Shown here piece after piece: positions 19,213 through 28,674 of a stretch of 64,000 nucleotides of DNA. Below the pieces are notes generated by a model that had not been told where the DNA came from, searched no databases, and worked only from the letters and a program-made list of their open reading frames with translations. The first letter of the stretch is position 1. Each line of letters begins with the position of its first letter. The stretch spans positions 34,141-98,140 of the forward strand of contig NZ_FNIZ01000017.1 of NCBI RefSeq assembly GCF_900104185.1, in the 5' to 3' direction. This DNA comes from Halobacillus aidingensis (GTDB lineage: Bacteria > Bacillota > Bacilli > Bacillales > Halobacillaceae). The position numbers and the translations under genes were made by a program.

Positions 19213-21096
19213 TCAAGCCACCCCCTGTGATCGATCTAATAAGATGACGGGCACGATTTCCCCCTCGTTCGTTTGTTCAGAATATAGATTTGACAGTGTA
19301 TCGAACTGTCCGCCATCATTATATAACGCTGCTAAATAACGCTTGTAATTCTTTTCCACAGTTCTCCGTACCGTTTTCTGCGTGGACGTCATTTCCCCAT
19401 CACTCAGTCGTAACTCTTCAGGAAGGATGACGAACCGTTTGATTCGACTTTCTTCAGGTAAAGATGCCATCATTTCGACGACTTGGTCCCTGATGAGTTC
19501 TATAACCTCCGGATTCATCGTCAAATCCCGGTAACTCGTATAAGAGATTTGATTCTTTTCTGCCCAACGCCCCACGCTGGCTCGATGAATCGTGACCATG
19601 GCCGTCAAATATGAACGACCTTCGCCGAAGACCAAAGCTTCTTGTAAGTAGTGACTCTTCCGAAGCTCGGTTTCGATTTCACTGGAGGATCGTCCATCTG
19701 TTGAATCCAAAGCCAATCGCTCCTCCATTCTTCCACGGATTTCGATTTCTCCTGAATCTAGGATTTTGCCGTAATCTCCAGTAGAAAATTCCGTGACAGG
19801 GTGTCCCCCAAAATAACCAGCGAAAACTTGTAGACCTTCCACTTGAATTTCCCCTCTGGACGCTATACTCATAGATAAACCAGGCAGTGGTTTTCCCGCA
19901 CCTTCAGCCGACCATTCGTGATCCCTCTGAATAGAAGCATAGCCTGTCGTTTCAACCGTTCCATACGTTTGTTTCACATTGACTCCCAATCCTTGGAAAA
20001 ACTCAAAAGCATCCTTATTTAACCTGCCGCCCGTCACGTAAGCCCTTCTTAAACGTGAAAGTCCTAAATGGTCACGAATGGCACTGTACATAAAGAAGTC
20101 ATTCAGTGAGTAACTGATTTTCGATAAAAAAGAGACTGAACGGTTGCTCAATTTTGCTCGTGCGTTTTTTTCTATGCCGGATTCGGTAAGTGTATATATT
20201 TTTTTCTTCAATCGTGTGGAATCATTCATTCGAATTTGGAAGCGCGTCCATATGTTCTCAAATGTTCGTGGAGGTGCTTGGATCAAGTGTGGTCCGATTT
20301 CTCTTAAATCGTTTAATATGGTAGAAGGTTCTTCAGGAAAATTGATGGTCATCCCTCTCGTCAAGGACAATCCGACCGCCATCACTTGTTCACAAATCCA
20401 AGCGAGAGACAAGAAGGATAAGTAGTCATCATCAGCTTTTACAGGGTCTACTTCATGTATAGATAAAGCCGTTTGGATCAGGTTGGTATGCGTGAAAGTA
20501 GCGGCTTTCGGGTGACGTGTCACCCCAGAAGTGAACGTAATGAAAGCAATATCCAACGGTTTTACTTTTTGGATTTGATGCTCAAAGAAAGACGGATCTT
20601 CACTAGCTCTTGTTCTACCGATGGACTGCACGTTTTTTAAATCCATAAGCTTGTCATGCGAATAGGACCGGAGACCTTTTTCATTATAGAAAAGAATGGA
20701 TTCAATGGTTGGAAACGAATCGATGATATCAAGAAGCTTGTCCACCTGTTCCTGGTCCTCAACCACTAAGATTCTCGGTTCACATTCGTGTAAGCAATGG
20801 GCCATCGCGTCAGGCGAAGCATCTTGATAAATCCCCACAGGGACTGCGCCAATCGATTGGGCCGCAAGTTCTGTAACAATCCAATGCGGTCGATTATCCC
20901 CGATGATTCCGATGCGGTCTCCTGCTTGGATCGAAAACTCTTCTTGGAATCCAAGGGCTAGTGATTCTACCTCTCTGTAATATTTATGCCAGGTCCATTC
21001 TTTCCAAATGCCTAAATTCTTCTGGCGGAAGGCCACTTCCCTCCCTTCTTTATCTGCTTTTTCAAACAAAAGCTGAGGCAGCGTTCGGTGCGTCAT
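19213..21096 (-). CDS. AMP-binding acyl-CoA synthetase (long-chain type), with an altered P-loop
   Basis: The protein has 627 residues in the ANL superfamily. The A3 phosphate loop reads TSGVTRHPKAATFTH instead of the usual TSG(T/S)TGxPKG, so two glycines are missing though the lysine stays. A5 reads TYGTVE, and the C-terminal catalytic lysine region is TSTQKTVRR. Such enzymes activate a carboxylate to AMP and then CoA. It sits between livG and livH in one operon, which suggests activation of the imported solute. Activity may be reduced or unusual because of the A3 change. Confidence 0.85.
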   Translation of the reverse strand: MTHRTLPQLLFEKADKEGREVAFRQKNLGIWKEWTWHKYYREVESLALGFQEEFSIQAGDRIGIIGDNRPHWIVTELAAQSIGAVPVGIYQDASPDAMAHCLHECEPRILVVEDQEQVDKLLDIIDSFPTIESILFYNEKGLRSYSHDKLMDLKNVQSIGRTRASEDPSFFEHQIQKVKPLDIAFITFTSGVTRHPKAATFTHTNLIQTALSIHEVDPVKADDDYLSFLSLAWICEQVMAVGLSLTRGMTINFPEEPSTILNDLREIGPHLIQAPPRTFENIWTRFQIRMNDSTRLKKKIYTLTESGIEKNARAKLSNRSVSFLSKISYSLNDFFMYSAIRDHLGLSRLRRAYVTGGRLNKDAFEFFQGLGVNVKQTYGTVETTGYASIQRDHEWSAEGAGKPLPGLSMSIASRGEIQVEGLQVFAGYFGGHPVTEFSTGDYGKILDSGEIEIRGRMEERLALDSTDGRSSSEIETELRKSHYLQEALVFGEGRSYLTAMVTIHRASVGRWAEKNQISYTSYRDLTMNPEVIELIRDQVVEMMASLPEESRIKRFVILPEELRLSDGEMTSTQKTVRRTVEKNYKRYLAALYNDGGQFDTLSNLYSEQTNEGEIVPVILLDRSQGVA

Positions 21097-21111
21097 TCCA
21101 CAATCCCCTCC

Positions 21112-21885
21112 TTATGTGGTCACTTCTTGTTCACCCAAATAAGCTTTGATGACTTCGGGGTTCTTCTGAATTTCTTCAGGTGTACCAAACCCGATTCGTT
21201 TCCCAAAGTCCAGGACAGCAATTTTGTCAGAAAGATCCATGATGACCCCCATATCGTGTTCAATGAGGAACACCGTAATTCCATTCAGTTCATGCATATC
21301 CAATATGAACCGGGCCATGTCTTCTTTTTCAGCACTATTCATCCCGGCCATCGGTTCATCCAGCAAAATCAATTCAGGTTCAAGGGCAAGCGCACGTCCT
21401 ACCTCCACCCTTTTTTTCAATCCGTATGGAAGTGTACCGACTGGTGTATGACGGATCTCCTGCATCTCGAGAAATTCAATGACTTCCTCCACCGACTGAC
21501 GATGGACGACCTCTTCCTTCTCCGCACCACCCCAGTAAAGTCCACCCGTAAAAATTCCCGCTTTCATTTTTACATGACGCCCGAGCTTCAAATTATCCAG
21601 AACAGACATATGTTCAAATAAAGCGATATTCTGAAATGCACGTGCAATGCCAAGAGAAGTCCTTTTATACGGTTTCATCCCTAGAATTTCTTTTCCGTTA
21701 AAACGGATGGAGCCTGCTGTCGGTTTGTACAGTCCGCTTATACAGTTCAGCATACTCGTCTTCCCTGCTCCATTCGGACCAATCAACGAAAAGATCTCAC
21801 CCTTTTCCAGGTGATAGGACACATCATCTAAAGCTTTCACACCACCGAACTGCAACGATACATTTTCGACCTCTAGGATAGGCAA
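21112..21885 (-). CDS. Branched-chain amino acid-type ABC transporter ATP-binding protein (LivG-like)
   Basis: The protein has 257 residues: Walker A GPNGAGKTS, the LivG feature ARAFQNIALFEHMSVLDNL, a divergent signature (YGLKKRVEVGRAL), Walker B LILLDEPMAGM and H-loop IEHDM. It starts with TTG behind a GGGGG stretch. First gene of the operon livG-CoA ligase-livH-livM-binding protein-livF. Confidence 0.92.
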   Translation of the reverse strand: MPILEVENVSLQFGGVKALDDVSYHLEKGEIFSLIGPNGAGKTSMLNCISGLYKPTAGSIRFNGKEILGMKPYKRTSLGIARAFQNIALFEHMSVLDNLKLGRHVKMKAGIFTGGLYWGGAEKEEVVHRQSVEEVIEFLEMQEIRHTPVGTLPYGLKKRVEVGRALALEPELILLDEPMAGMNSAEKEDMARFILDMHELNGITVFLIEHDMGVIMDLSDKIAVLDFGKRIGFGTPEEIQKNPEVIKAYLGEQEVTT

Positions 21886-21906
21886 AAGTGAGGATCCCCC
21901 TTTTTA

Positions 21907-21961
21907 TGTAAGCGTTATCATCGTTATAAAAGTATTATATAACCTAAAGAAGAGAAGTCAA
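21907..21961 (-). promoter_or_regulatory. Promoter and cre site of the liv/CoA-ligase operon
   Basis: TTGACT (21956-21961) and TATAAT (21934-21939) with a 16-nt spacer form a SigA promoter. Just downstream, TGATAACGCTTACA (21907-21920, minus) fits the catabolite-responsive consensus TGWNANCGNTNWCA at every fixed position. CcpA binding there would block elongation, so the operon is probably glucose-repressed. Confidence 0.85.
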
Positions 21962-22196
21962 CATAGTTTTTGTAATTTTATGAATATTAAGTATATTGTT
22001 AGATTATGTAAAACTTCCTTGCATTTGATTTACCAAGGTTGGAATCGGTCCCTAGTTCTACCATCCTTCATACAAAATTTTTCAAATGATTTTACAATCC
22101 CCCTCCCCTACTTAATGGCTTCCTTCGTTCTAATTGGAAGAAGAATACAAAAAACTCTTGATTTTTTCTATCTGTCTATATACAATAATAATTGTC

Positions 22197-22245
22197 GAAA
22201 AACATACGGGGCATTAGCTCAGCTGGGAGAGCGCTTCGCTGGCAG
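22197..22245 (+). repeat. Left attachment repeat: 5' half of tRNA-Ala
   Basis: The tRNA-Ala sequence starts at 22208 and matches the intact gene at 34928 for 38 nt through the anticodon loop (GGCAG), then diverges. A few upstream bases (AAAACATA) also match. This is the chromosomal 5' half left behind by island integration. Confidence 0.9.
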
Positions 22246-22377
22246 TGAGCGAGCTACACGTTCAACCTCCTATTGCTGTTGCGAAAGCATCTATCCCGAT
22301 AATTGTACAATAGTCATTTCAAGACCATATATTGAGATAGTTGACCTTCTTACACAAATACGTAAGGAGGATTTTTT

Positions 22378-23286
22378 ATGTTGATTGAAATGAGTTTTAA
22401 AGAGTTAATTGCAGAGAAAAGGTTCCAAGGGTTGACCGAGAACAGTCTTAGGTCGTATGAGAACTTATTCAGACACTTTGGGAATTGGCTTCAAGAGAAC
22501 GATATTGAACATACACAAGATCTAACATCACAGACTGTCAAAGCTTACCTGCTTCATTGTAAGGAGCATGGAAACAAGCCCAAAACCTTTAACAGTAAGC
22601 TTAAGCTTATTAGATCGTGGGTGCGTTGGATGTTGGATGAGGAGATAATAGATAAGGATATCTGCAAGAACATAAAGTTAGTTAGAGAGGACGACTCACC
22701 TAAGATTGTACGTGAAGAAGACATACAATTAGCTCTTAGACATCTCAGGAGAATGAAAAGACGTGAGGACAGTCTTTACTCAATTCGTAACCATGCTATT
22801 ATGATTACGCTTATTGGCACTGGTCTTAGAGTAACTGAGTTAGTCAGCCTAGATTGGAACGACATTGATTTCAATGACTGGTTGATCACCATACAGAAAA
22901 GTAAGAGTCGAAGAAGCGGTTCAGTGCCTCTTTCAGAGGCTCTTGCGAAAGAATTAAGAGTGTACAAGAGTTTTGTTGAGAATCGCTTTAAAGATATGCC
23001 AGAATCAGTGTTTGTGAACAACGAAGGAGAGCGGTTAACAAAGAATGGTGTTCAGCTTTTTATAAAACGTCTGAAAAAGGAATTAGGTATTCAAGGGACT
23101 TTTTCCCCTCACGCTATGAGGAACGTTTTTATTAAGAGGTTATTGATGAATAAGGCCAATTTAAGAGAGATCCAATTACTTGCTCGACATTCAAAGATTG
23201 AAGTAACTAGACAGTACATTGGTTATTTTCAGCATGAATTGAAAGAAGTGTTAGATGAACACGATCCTTTGAAGGGGTTACTGTAA
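22378..23286 (+). CDS. Tyrosine recombinase/integrase of the island
   Basis: The protein has 302 residues: an N-terminal SAM-like core-binding domain (about 5-95) and a catalytic domain with arginine in GTGLRVTEL, HAMR (H-x-x-R), ARHSKI and nucleophile Tyr in TRQYIGY. AAGGAGG precedes the ATG. It lies 130 nt inside the left attachment site and presumably integrates and excises the island at the tRNA anticodon region. Confidence 0.95.
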   Translation: MLIEMSFKELIAEKRFQGLTENSLRSYENLFRHFGNWLQENDIEHTQDLTSQTVKAYLLHCKEHGNKPKTFNSKLKLIRSWVRWMLDEEIIDKDICKNIKLVREDDSPKIVREEDIQLALRHLRRMKRREDSLYSIRNHAIMITLIGTGLRVTELVSLDWNDIDFNDWLITIQKSKSRRSGSVPLSEALAKELRVYKSFVENRFKDMPESVFVNNEGERLTKNGVQLFIKRLKKELGIQGTFSPHAMRNVFIKRLLMNKANLREIQLLARHSKIEVTRQYIGYFQHELKEVLDEHDPLKGLL

Positions 23287-23315
23287 TAAAGGCCCCTACT
23301 GGGTGCCTTTATTAC
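23283..23315. terminator. Convergent terminator after the integrase gene
   Basis: An 11-bp stem GTAATAAAGGC/GCCTTTATTAC with an 11-nt loop lies between the integrase and the minus-strand HEPN-like gene. Confidence 0.75.
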
Positions 23316-23327
23316 AAATGTTGTAAT

Positions 23328-24698
23328 TTACTTTCTGTTCACTTTTTTGGACTTTTTTCTCATATTCGATTTGTTTTTTCTTTTCTTAGTTTTTTGCTTT
23401 TTCCTTTGGGAATTATCTTGATTTGGACTTTCTTTTTCTAAGAACAGATAATATATCTCTTTGAGGTCAAGAATAGTGTGCATAGTATTATACAGAGAGA
23501 AAAACATTTCGAAACAATATTGTGCAAATTCTACTAAATATAGTTCTTTGTCAATGTTACCTTTGTTAGAGTAGAATGAAATTAATTGTGAGTCTTTTTC
23601 TACTTTATAACTATTGTGGCCTATTGAGTTTCTAATGTCGTTATCCAAAGGTTTTATAATGAGATTTGCAAAAGTTTCTTCACTGCTTAAAACTTTTATC
23701 TTGTTTCCCTTGTTTCGGATTTTTGAGTAATCATCTATTGTTTTTATTTTGGGAAAATCTTTGAGGTCTCTCATTCTTCTATAGTCATTTCTGACTTTTA
23801 AATTATCTAAACCAATCAATATGTGAGAAGATTCAATAATGGTTTCATAGCAATCTATATAAAAGTGTTTTATGTCCTCAAAAGATGTAGTTGTAAGACC
23901 CAATTGTACCAAATCAGCATCCGTTAATTCTTCCCTGAAATTTAAAGAGAATATTGGAATTATAAAGTTGTATATCTTCGTGAATCGTTCAAATAAATCC
24001 AAAATTTTACTTTCGTAACTGGCAAAATAACTGATATTTACATTTAGGAAGTCTCTAAGTTTTTCTTTATCTTTTATAAATATAGCTCTGATCTCTTTTG
24101 AAAGGATATCTGTTAAAAGTTTATGATGTCCATTTGAAGTTGTTATAGGTGAGAACATAAGAAACAGAATTTTATTAATAGCTTTTATAAAATGTGATTG
24201 TTTTTCCAAGGGGGTGTCAGTTTGGTTGTTAAGTATCTTTCTGACTTCTTTTATAAAAAACTGTCTGTTGGAATTAGAATATAACTCATAAATCCTCTTA
24301 ACTTTCCCCCACTCATTGTTTATTAAATATAAAAAGTCATTGTTCCGCTCTTTGAAGTTCTCTATTTCCCCCCACATGTTAGCTGATTCTGTAATAAATG
24401 GTGAGAATAGAGCTGATTCATAATTCTCAGGTGTGCATTTAGTTATTTTCTTAGCTAAAAACTCTCCTGAGATCTGTACAATGAATCCAATTTCCTTCTC
24501 TTTATATATTAAGGTAGCATTTTGTAGTGTTAAGTTGTGATCAGCCTCTTCTTGATTTAAAGTTATTTCTCCAAATATAGTCACCCCACATTTTCCACAT
24601 TTATAACTTATTGGATAAGAAGATAGATAACCTATCTGATACTTTAATAAAGTAACTGTATTACAAACATCACACTGAGCATAGTTTCTTACATTCAT
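23328..24698 (-). CDS. Zinc-ribbon protein with HEPN-like RxxxxH motif, unknown function
   Basis: The protein has 456 residues and is not recognised as a named family. The N-terminus has a zinc ribbon with C9-x2-C12 and C34-x2-C37. A long helical middle follows. R356-N-S-I-G-H361, placed between helices, fits the Rx4-6H active site of HEPN ribonucleases. The C-terminal 30 residues are strongly basic (KKQKTKKRKNK...). Many HEPN proteins in islands are RNA-cleaving toxins or abortive-infection effectors; the assignment here rests on this one motif. GGGAGGAA precedes the ATG. It is transcribed alone, toward the integrase. Confidence 0.6.
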   Translation of the reverse strand: MNVRNYAQCDVCNTVTLLKYQIGYLSSYPISYKCGKCGVTIFGEITLNQEEADHNLTLQNATLIYKEKEIGFIVQISGEFLAKKITKCTPENYESALFSPFITESANMWGEIENFKERNNDFLYLINNEWGKVKRIYELYSNSNRQFFIKEVRKILNNQTDTPLEKQSHFIKAINKILFLMFSPITTSNGHHKLLTDILSKEIRAIFIKDKEKLRDFLNVNISYFASYESKILDLFERFTKIYNFIIPIFSLNFREELTDADLVQLGLTTTSFEDIKHFYIDCYETIIESSHILIGLDNLKVRNDYRRMRDLKDFPKIKTIDDYSKIRNKGNKIKVLSSEETFANLIIKPLDNDIRNSIGHNSYKVEKDSQLISFYSNKGNIDKELYLVEFAQYCFEMFFSLYNTMHTILDLKEIYYLFLEKESPNQDNSQRKKQKTKKRKNKSNMRKKSKKVNRK

Positions 24699-24891
24699 CC
24701 TGTTCCTCCCAATACATAAAATTAGAAATGTAATTTAGTTTTCTACTGTGTTAGCAAAGAGTATATAGTTTACCTATAATTGTAATATACGTTCATTTTA
24801 CCACAACCATATTAAGTGAAAATACTGAACGAGTTAGTGGCAATTCTTCAAGAGTTTTAAGATGCAACTATTAAATAACATTAAAAAATAT

Positions 24892-24924
24892 AAAACTCCC
24901 CACCAAAAATGATGGGGAGTTTTA
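24892..24924 (-). terminator. Terminator of the ABC-3C operon
   Basis: An 11-bp stem AAAACTCCCCA / TGGGGAGTTTT followed by an AT-rich tract ends exactly at the ATPase stop codon. Confidence 0.85.
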
Positions 24925-26943
24925 TTATAGATATTCACCTAAAATTTTATCATCAAAGTTGATGTAGTTTACAGTTATATCACCAATTAAATTCTCCATC
25001 TCTTTCTCTGTTTCACTTGAAGTGAAGATAATTTGGTGGCCATCTTCTTTTGATTTTGCAGCATCTTGTAAAAATCTTCTAATGCTTTCGGGGGCAGTGG
25101 ATTGTTGCCTTGGTTCATCTACTATTAATAACCCTAAGTGGTTTGTCTCGTACTTTTCTGAAATCTGCAAAAGCGAAAGAAGATACGCCCAAATATGTCT
25201 TATTAAATCACTAGCGGATAAGTCAAATTGCAAATCGAAACCTTCGTGAATAGGTTTATAAGATTCTCTTGATATCGTTAAGCTGTGGGGATTAACACTT
25301 TCTAATCCATAATTAGTTGCTTTTTTTATAAATGTGCTTTCTAGCTGTTTGATTTTTTGAGTATCCGTATCAGATAATAAATCAGAAGGTAGATTTTGTA
25401 TTTGTATTACATTGTCGTTGTAGTTATTTAATACTTCTAAAAGATCCTCTTCTAAAGTCTCTATATACTCTCTATTTAACTGAAGAGTCTTTATTTCTTC
25501 CTTAAGATATATCCTTTGCTTAATCTCAAATGTTGATGGGACTCTTTCATCGGTGACCAGAGTTTCTTTTAGATCTCTAATTTCTTTTTGGATGTTCTTT
25601 ATTATAGTCCTAAGTCTACTTAATTCTTCTTCTTTATATTTTACTATTCGAGAGCTGTTCTCCTTTGAAAAAGAAATGGTTTTCTTTTGACCCTCTAAAA
25701 ATTGAATACTTTCTTCAATGCCCATAGGATTTTTATCCTCTAGTTGTAAGAGTAGTGTATTTGAAACTTTTTGATGACAAGTGGGGCACAATCCCTTTGT
25801 GAAACTAATTTTTTCAGATGATCCTAATCTTCTAAGCTTTCGCACATCTTTATATTTTTCTAGGTCTTCTTTAATCGCTTCTAACCTAGCTTTTGTGTGG
25901 TTAAGTTGATGCTTCTCAAGTTCAAGCTCATTCAGCAATTGATTATATGAATATTGTTCCTTAACAAGCTGTTCAGAATTTTCGTTAATTTTACTTTGTA
26001 TCCTGCTTATATCTTCTTTAACAGTTGGAACTTGACTGTGGTCTCTTTTTTCTAACTCCTCTTGTTTAATCTCAATCAGTTTGTCGAGTGAAACTAATTT
26101 ACTATCATATGATGCCTTAATACTGTCTATGACATTAAATTCAGAGGGGGCCTTTGGTAGGTTGTCTATAACATATCCTTGATTACTTACAAAACTTTTA
26201 ATCTGCCTTGTTAAATAACTCCATTCATTTTTTGCTTCTTTTAGCTTATCATTTAAGGACTGCTTTCTTATGTATAAATTATAAGCGTCCAAATCTAATA
26301 GAAACTCTAATGCCCTTTTTTCTACGTCTCTGACCCCGAATTGCTTAGGTGTATTTGATTGTAGAGCAGACCAGCCTCTCTTTTGTTCTATAAACATTAA
26401 AGGCATTATACATTCAATATATAAGAGCATAGAATTACCATTGTAATGCAGAACCTCAGGCATATTCCACCCAATAAATCTTGCTAATAAATGATGGAAT
26501 CCCTTAGGGTTTTTTGCTGCACCAGATTCTCTTACATAATAATCACTTTTACTGATGTTAGAAGACAGAGGACCTGATAGTAAAGGACCATCGTACACAG
26601 TGATTAAGTGGTTGTTATTATTTCCTTTTACTGTTCTATTTACTGTGAGAATCTTATTATCACCATTCTCGATTTCCAAATACACCTCTGAGTTTGTAAC
26701 CTTGTAGCTTACTCCATGAATATCAATAGAATCAGTCATAGCATGAGGAAGGGGTGTCTTATGGCTTGCACTAATCATACTCTCTAATCCTAAAGCATAT
26801 AAAATCGATTGTACACAAGTGGATTTACCACTTGAGTTGTCTGCTCTAAGTACGTTTAAACCATCATCGAAATGGATTATATTTCCGAAAGTTTTTGATT
26901 GGCTATTAATAACTAACTTTAATTTTCTAACTTTCAAACTCAT
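24925..26943 (-). CDS. SMC/Rad50-like ABC ATPase of an ABC-3C-type system
   Basis: The protein has 672 residues: N-terminal Walker A ADNSSGKST (34-42), a long coiled coil (about 220-560) with a central CPTC zinc-hook-like pair near residue 390, and Walker B LLIVDEPRQQS near residue 610. This architecture, encoded with a small middle component and an effector, fits ABC three-component conflict systems. The ATPase presumably senses or clamps nucleic acid and licenses the effector. Its ATG overlaps the middle-component stop (ATGA). Confidence 0.85.
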   Translation of the reverse strand: MSLKVRKLKLVINSQSKTFGNIIHFDDGLNVLRADNSSGKSTCVQSILYALGLESMISASHKTPLPHAMTDSIDIHGVSYKVTNSEVYLEIENGDNKILTVNRTVKGNNNNHLITVYDGPLLSGPLSSNISKSDYYVRESGAAKNPKGFHHLLARFIGWNMPEVLHYNGNSMLLYIECIMPLMFIEQKRGWSALQSNTPKQFGVRDVEKRALEFLLDLDAYNLYIRKQSLNDKLKEAKNEWSYLTRQIKSFVSNQGYVIDNLPKAPSEFNVIDSIKASYDSKLVSLDKLIEIKQEELEKRDHSQVPTVKEDISRIQSKINENSEQLVKEQYSYNQLLNELELEKHQLNHTKARLEAIKEDLEKYKDVRKLRRLGSSEKISFTKGLCPTCHQKVSNTLLLQLEDKNPMGIEESIQFLEGQKKTISFSKENSSRIVKYKEEELSRLRTIIKNIQKEIRDLKETLVTDERVPSTFEIKQRIYLKEEIKTLQLNREYIETLEEDLLEVLNNYNDNVIQIQNLPSDLLSDTDTQKIKQLESTFIKKATNYGLESVNPHSLTISRESYKPIHEGFDLQFDLSASDLIRHIWAYLLSLLQISEKYETNHLGLLIVDEPRQQSTAPESIRRFLQDAAKSKEDGHQIIFTSSETEKEMENLIGDITVNYINFDDKILGEYL

Positions 26944-27413
26944 AGGTCACTCACCAACTTAATCAGTTCCTCCAGTTTTTTTTCGGTGGCTGTTTTCTTT
27001 ACTTTCATTAAAAACTCCCTCTCAGGAATGAACAGTTTTGAATTTATTATTTCTGTAGCAAAGTTCACTCCTAGTTCTGTGAGCGCTATGTTCTTTCCAT
27101 TTGAAACCTCAACGATCCCTTCACCAATAGCAATATCAATAGTTCTGTTTAACCATGGTTCATGGCGAATAATAACTGTGTTTAAGATGCTGGGGCTTTT
27201 TAGGAAATTGATGAACTCTTCTCTTGAACTTTTATTTTTCACAACCCAATTTAAAACTTGAATACGTTGGTAACTTGACCTATTACTTCTACAACATATT
27301 CTTAATATTAGAACCAATATAGATATTCCTCTTTCAACGTTTAAATCAGGGGAGTAATATTGAGGTCTTTTGCTGAATGAATACTTAACATTTAAATGAC
27401 TGACCAACTCCAT
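26940..27413 (-). CDS. ABC-3C-type middle component
   Basis: The protein has 157 residues. It is mostly helical with a winged-helix-like C-terminal half (IIRHEPWLNRTIDIAIGEGIVEVSNGKNIALTELG, of which NGKNIALTELG resembles a wing and the helix after it). Middle components of this kind sit between effector and SMC-like ATPase genes in ABC-3C systems. Identification relies on gene order, size and the 4-nt overlap with the ATPase rather than on a catalytic motif. Confidence 0.7.
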   Translation of the reverse strand: MELVSHLNVKYSFSKRPQYYSPDLNVERGISILVLILRICCRSNRSSYQRIQVLNWVVKNKSSREEFINFLKSPSILNTVIIRHEPWLNRTIDIAIGEGIVEVSNGKNIALTELGVNFATEIINSKLFIPEREFLMKVKKTATEKKLEELIKLVSDL

Positions 27414-27428
27414 TGAATTACACCCTTT

Positions 27429-28342
27429 CTAATAGAAATTTAACGGACATCTAATTAGCCAATCAGATATTGCTTCAAATTTTAAAGTATCTATGGTTTG
27501 ATTGCTTAAACTTTTGGCTTCTTCTTGTAAGTTTGTTTTGTAATTTTCCATTGTATTAGTCAACTTTTTACTGTTATCATCTAAACTCATTAGCCCTTCA
27601 AAAGCTAATTGATTTTCATATGAGGCCTTGCATCTATCAACTATTTCATATAAATAAGGGTGATTGTTTTGTAAATCAAATAATGTGTTTTGGCCACCTA
27701 TATATTTTTTTATCATCTCGAACCTAAAAGCATTTAGCTTTTCTTCATTATCTAATGTTGGTAGCTTTTCAATTTTACTACTTAATAACGTTAGTAGGTT
27801 GTCAGAATCATCTTCGATCCATTTATCTACTTCATGATGGTCAACTTGTTGGTGGGCAATATGTAGTTGGTTGGAAGTTGATTGTATAAGAGTATTAAGC
27901 TCTTTGGAGAAGTATTCTTCATTTACAATATGAATGTAAAATTCATCACCTACATATGGTAAATTTTCTTCTCTTACTTCTTTAGCTTTTTTTCTGCGTG
28001 TGCTACGATTTTGTTTGTTTCGTGTCTTGGAACAACAAATATCCATCTTGTGATTTTTGTGGGACCAAAAAAACTTGAGAGTTCTTTTTGGTTGTTCTTG
28101 AATTTTTTAATGTCATTTGAGATTTTTCTTCTTTGTTTATTATATAGTTCTTCTATAGTCAAAGGTTCTTCAGCCGCATAACACTGAAAACATCTTCCAT
28201 CCCTACTAAAACCCTCAATGCCTTTATCTCCCCCATCTTTATCAGGAATAGGTACATAATCACCCAATGGGTAATGCAGTTTTAAGAGTTTTTCTATGTG
28301 ATTTTGCCATTCTTTTCCTTCCCAGAATTTAATTTCGCTCAA
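27429..28342 (-). CDS. ABC-3C-type effector: REase-like N-terminus plus C-terminal domain, joined by a -1 frameshift
   Basis: Two overlapping frames make one coherent protein. Frame 0 (28342-27974, TTG start behind AAGGAGG) gives 122 residues with a restriction-endonuclease-like core, DGGDKGIEG (36-44) and CFQCYA (51-56), similar to Mrr-type D...QxK sites but lacking the lysine. Frame -1 continues from 27986 to 27429 for 185 residues, ending DWLIRCPLNF. A shift at A-AAA-AAG yields about 304 residues. Either programmed frameshifting or a one-base deletion in an A8 run explains this. It is the first gene of the three-gene operon. Confidence 0.7.
27986..27992 (-). promoter_or_regulatory. Candidate -1 ribosomal frameshift heptamer A AAA AAG
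   Basis: The frame-0 codons are GAA AAA AAG CTA AAG AAG TAA. The slip on A-AAA-AAG moves into GCT AAA GAA, which opens the remaining 185 codons. The frame-0 stop follows three codons later. No strong stem-loop lies at the usual 5-9 nt distance and no upstream SD-like stimulator is evident, which weakens the case. Confidence 0.5.
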
Positions 28343-28662
28343 AAGAAGTAGCCTCCTTGGGTGTAAGTGCTAAATGTTATGGTTGTATTTTGAAGCATCT
28401 TACTTATATGGTACAAAATATGCAGTAAATTGTCACACATTAAAAAAGACTACTTTACAGAATGTGAAGTGGTCTTATATAGGGGGTGTTTTACAGTTTT
28501 TTTAAATTACATTTCTTTAAAACAGGCTATAACACTACTTTCTCTCTAGTCTAGTAACAATTGGATAAATCGATTTTACATTTTCATTTCCTGTACAATA
28601 TATGGACTATTGAATAATGAGAAAAATTCTGTTATCTTTGATACAGAATAAAAAACGTAGCC
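28343..28662. other. AT-rich divergent intergenic region with a hairpin
   Basis: This region separates the leftward ABC-3C operon from the rightward Rep-like gene and must hold both promoters. An imperfect stem AAGACTACTT...AAGTGGTCTT (about 28446-28476) is the only clear structure. I see no protein gene. Confidence 0.5.
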
Positions 28663-28674
28663 TAGCTGCATCAA

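Noticed and set aside
22208..22280. tRNA gene at the left island end
   Set aside because: Only the 5' half through the anticodon loop is present; the T arm and 3' acceptor strand are missing.
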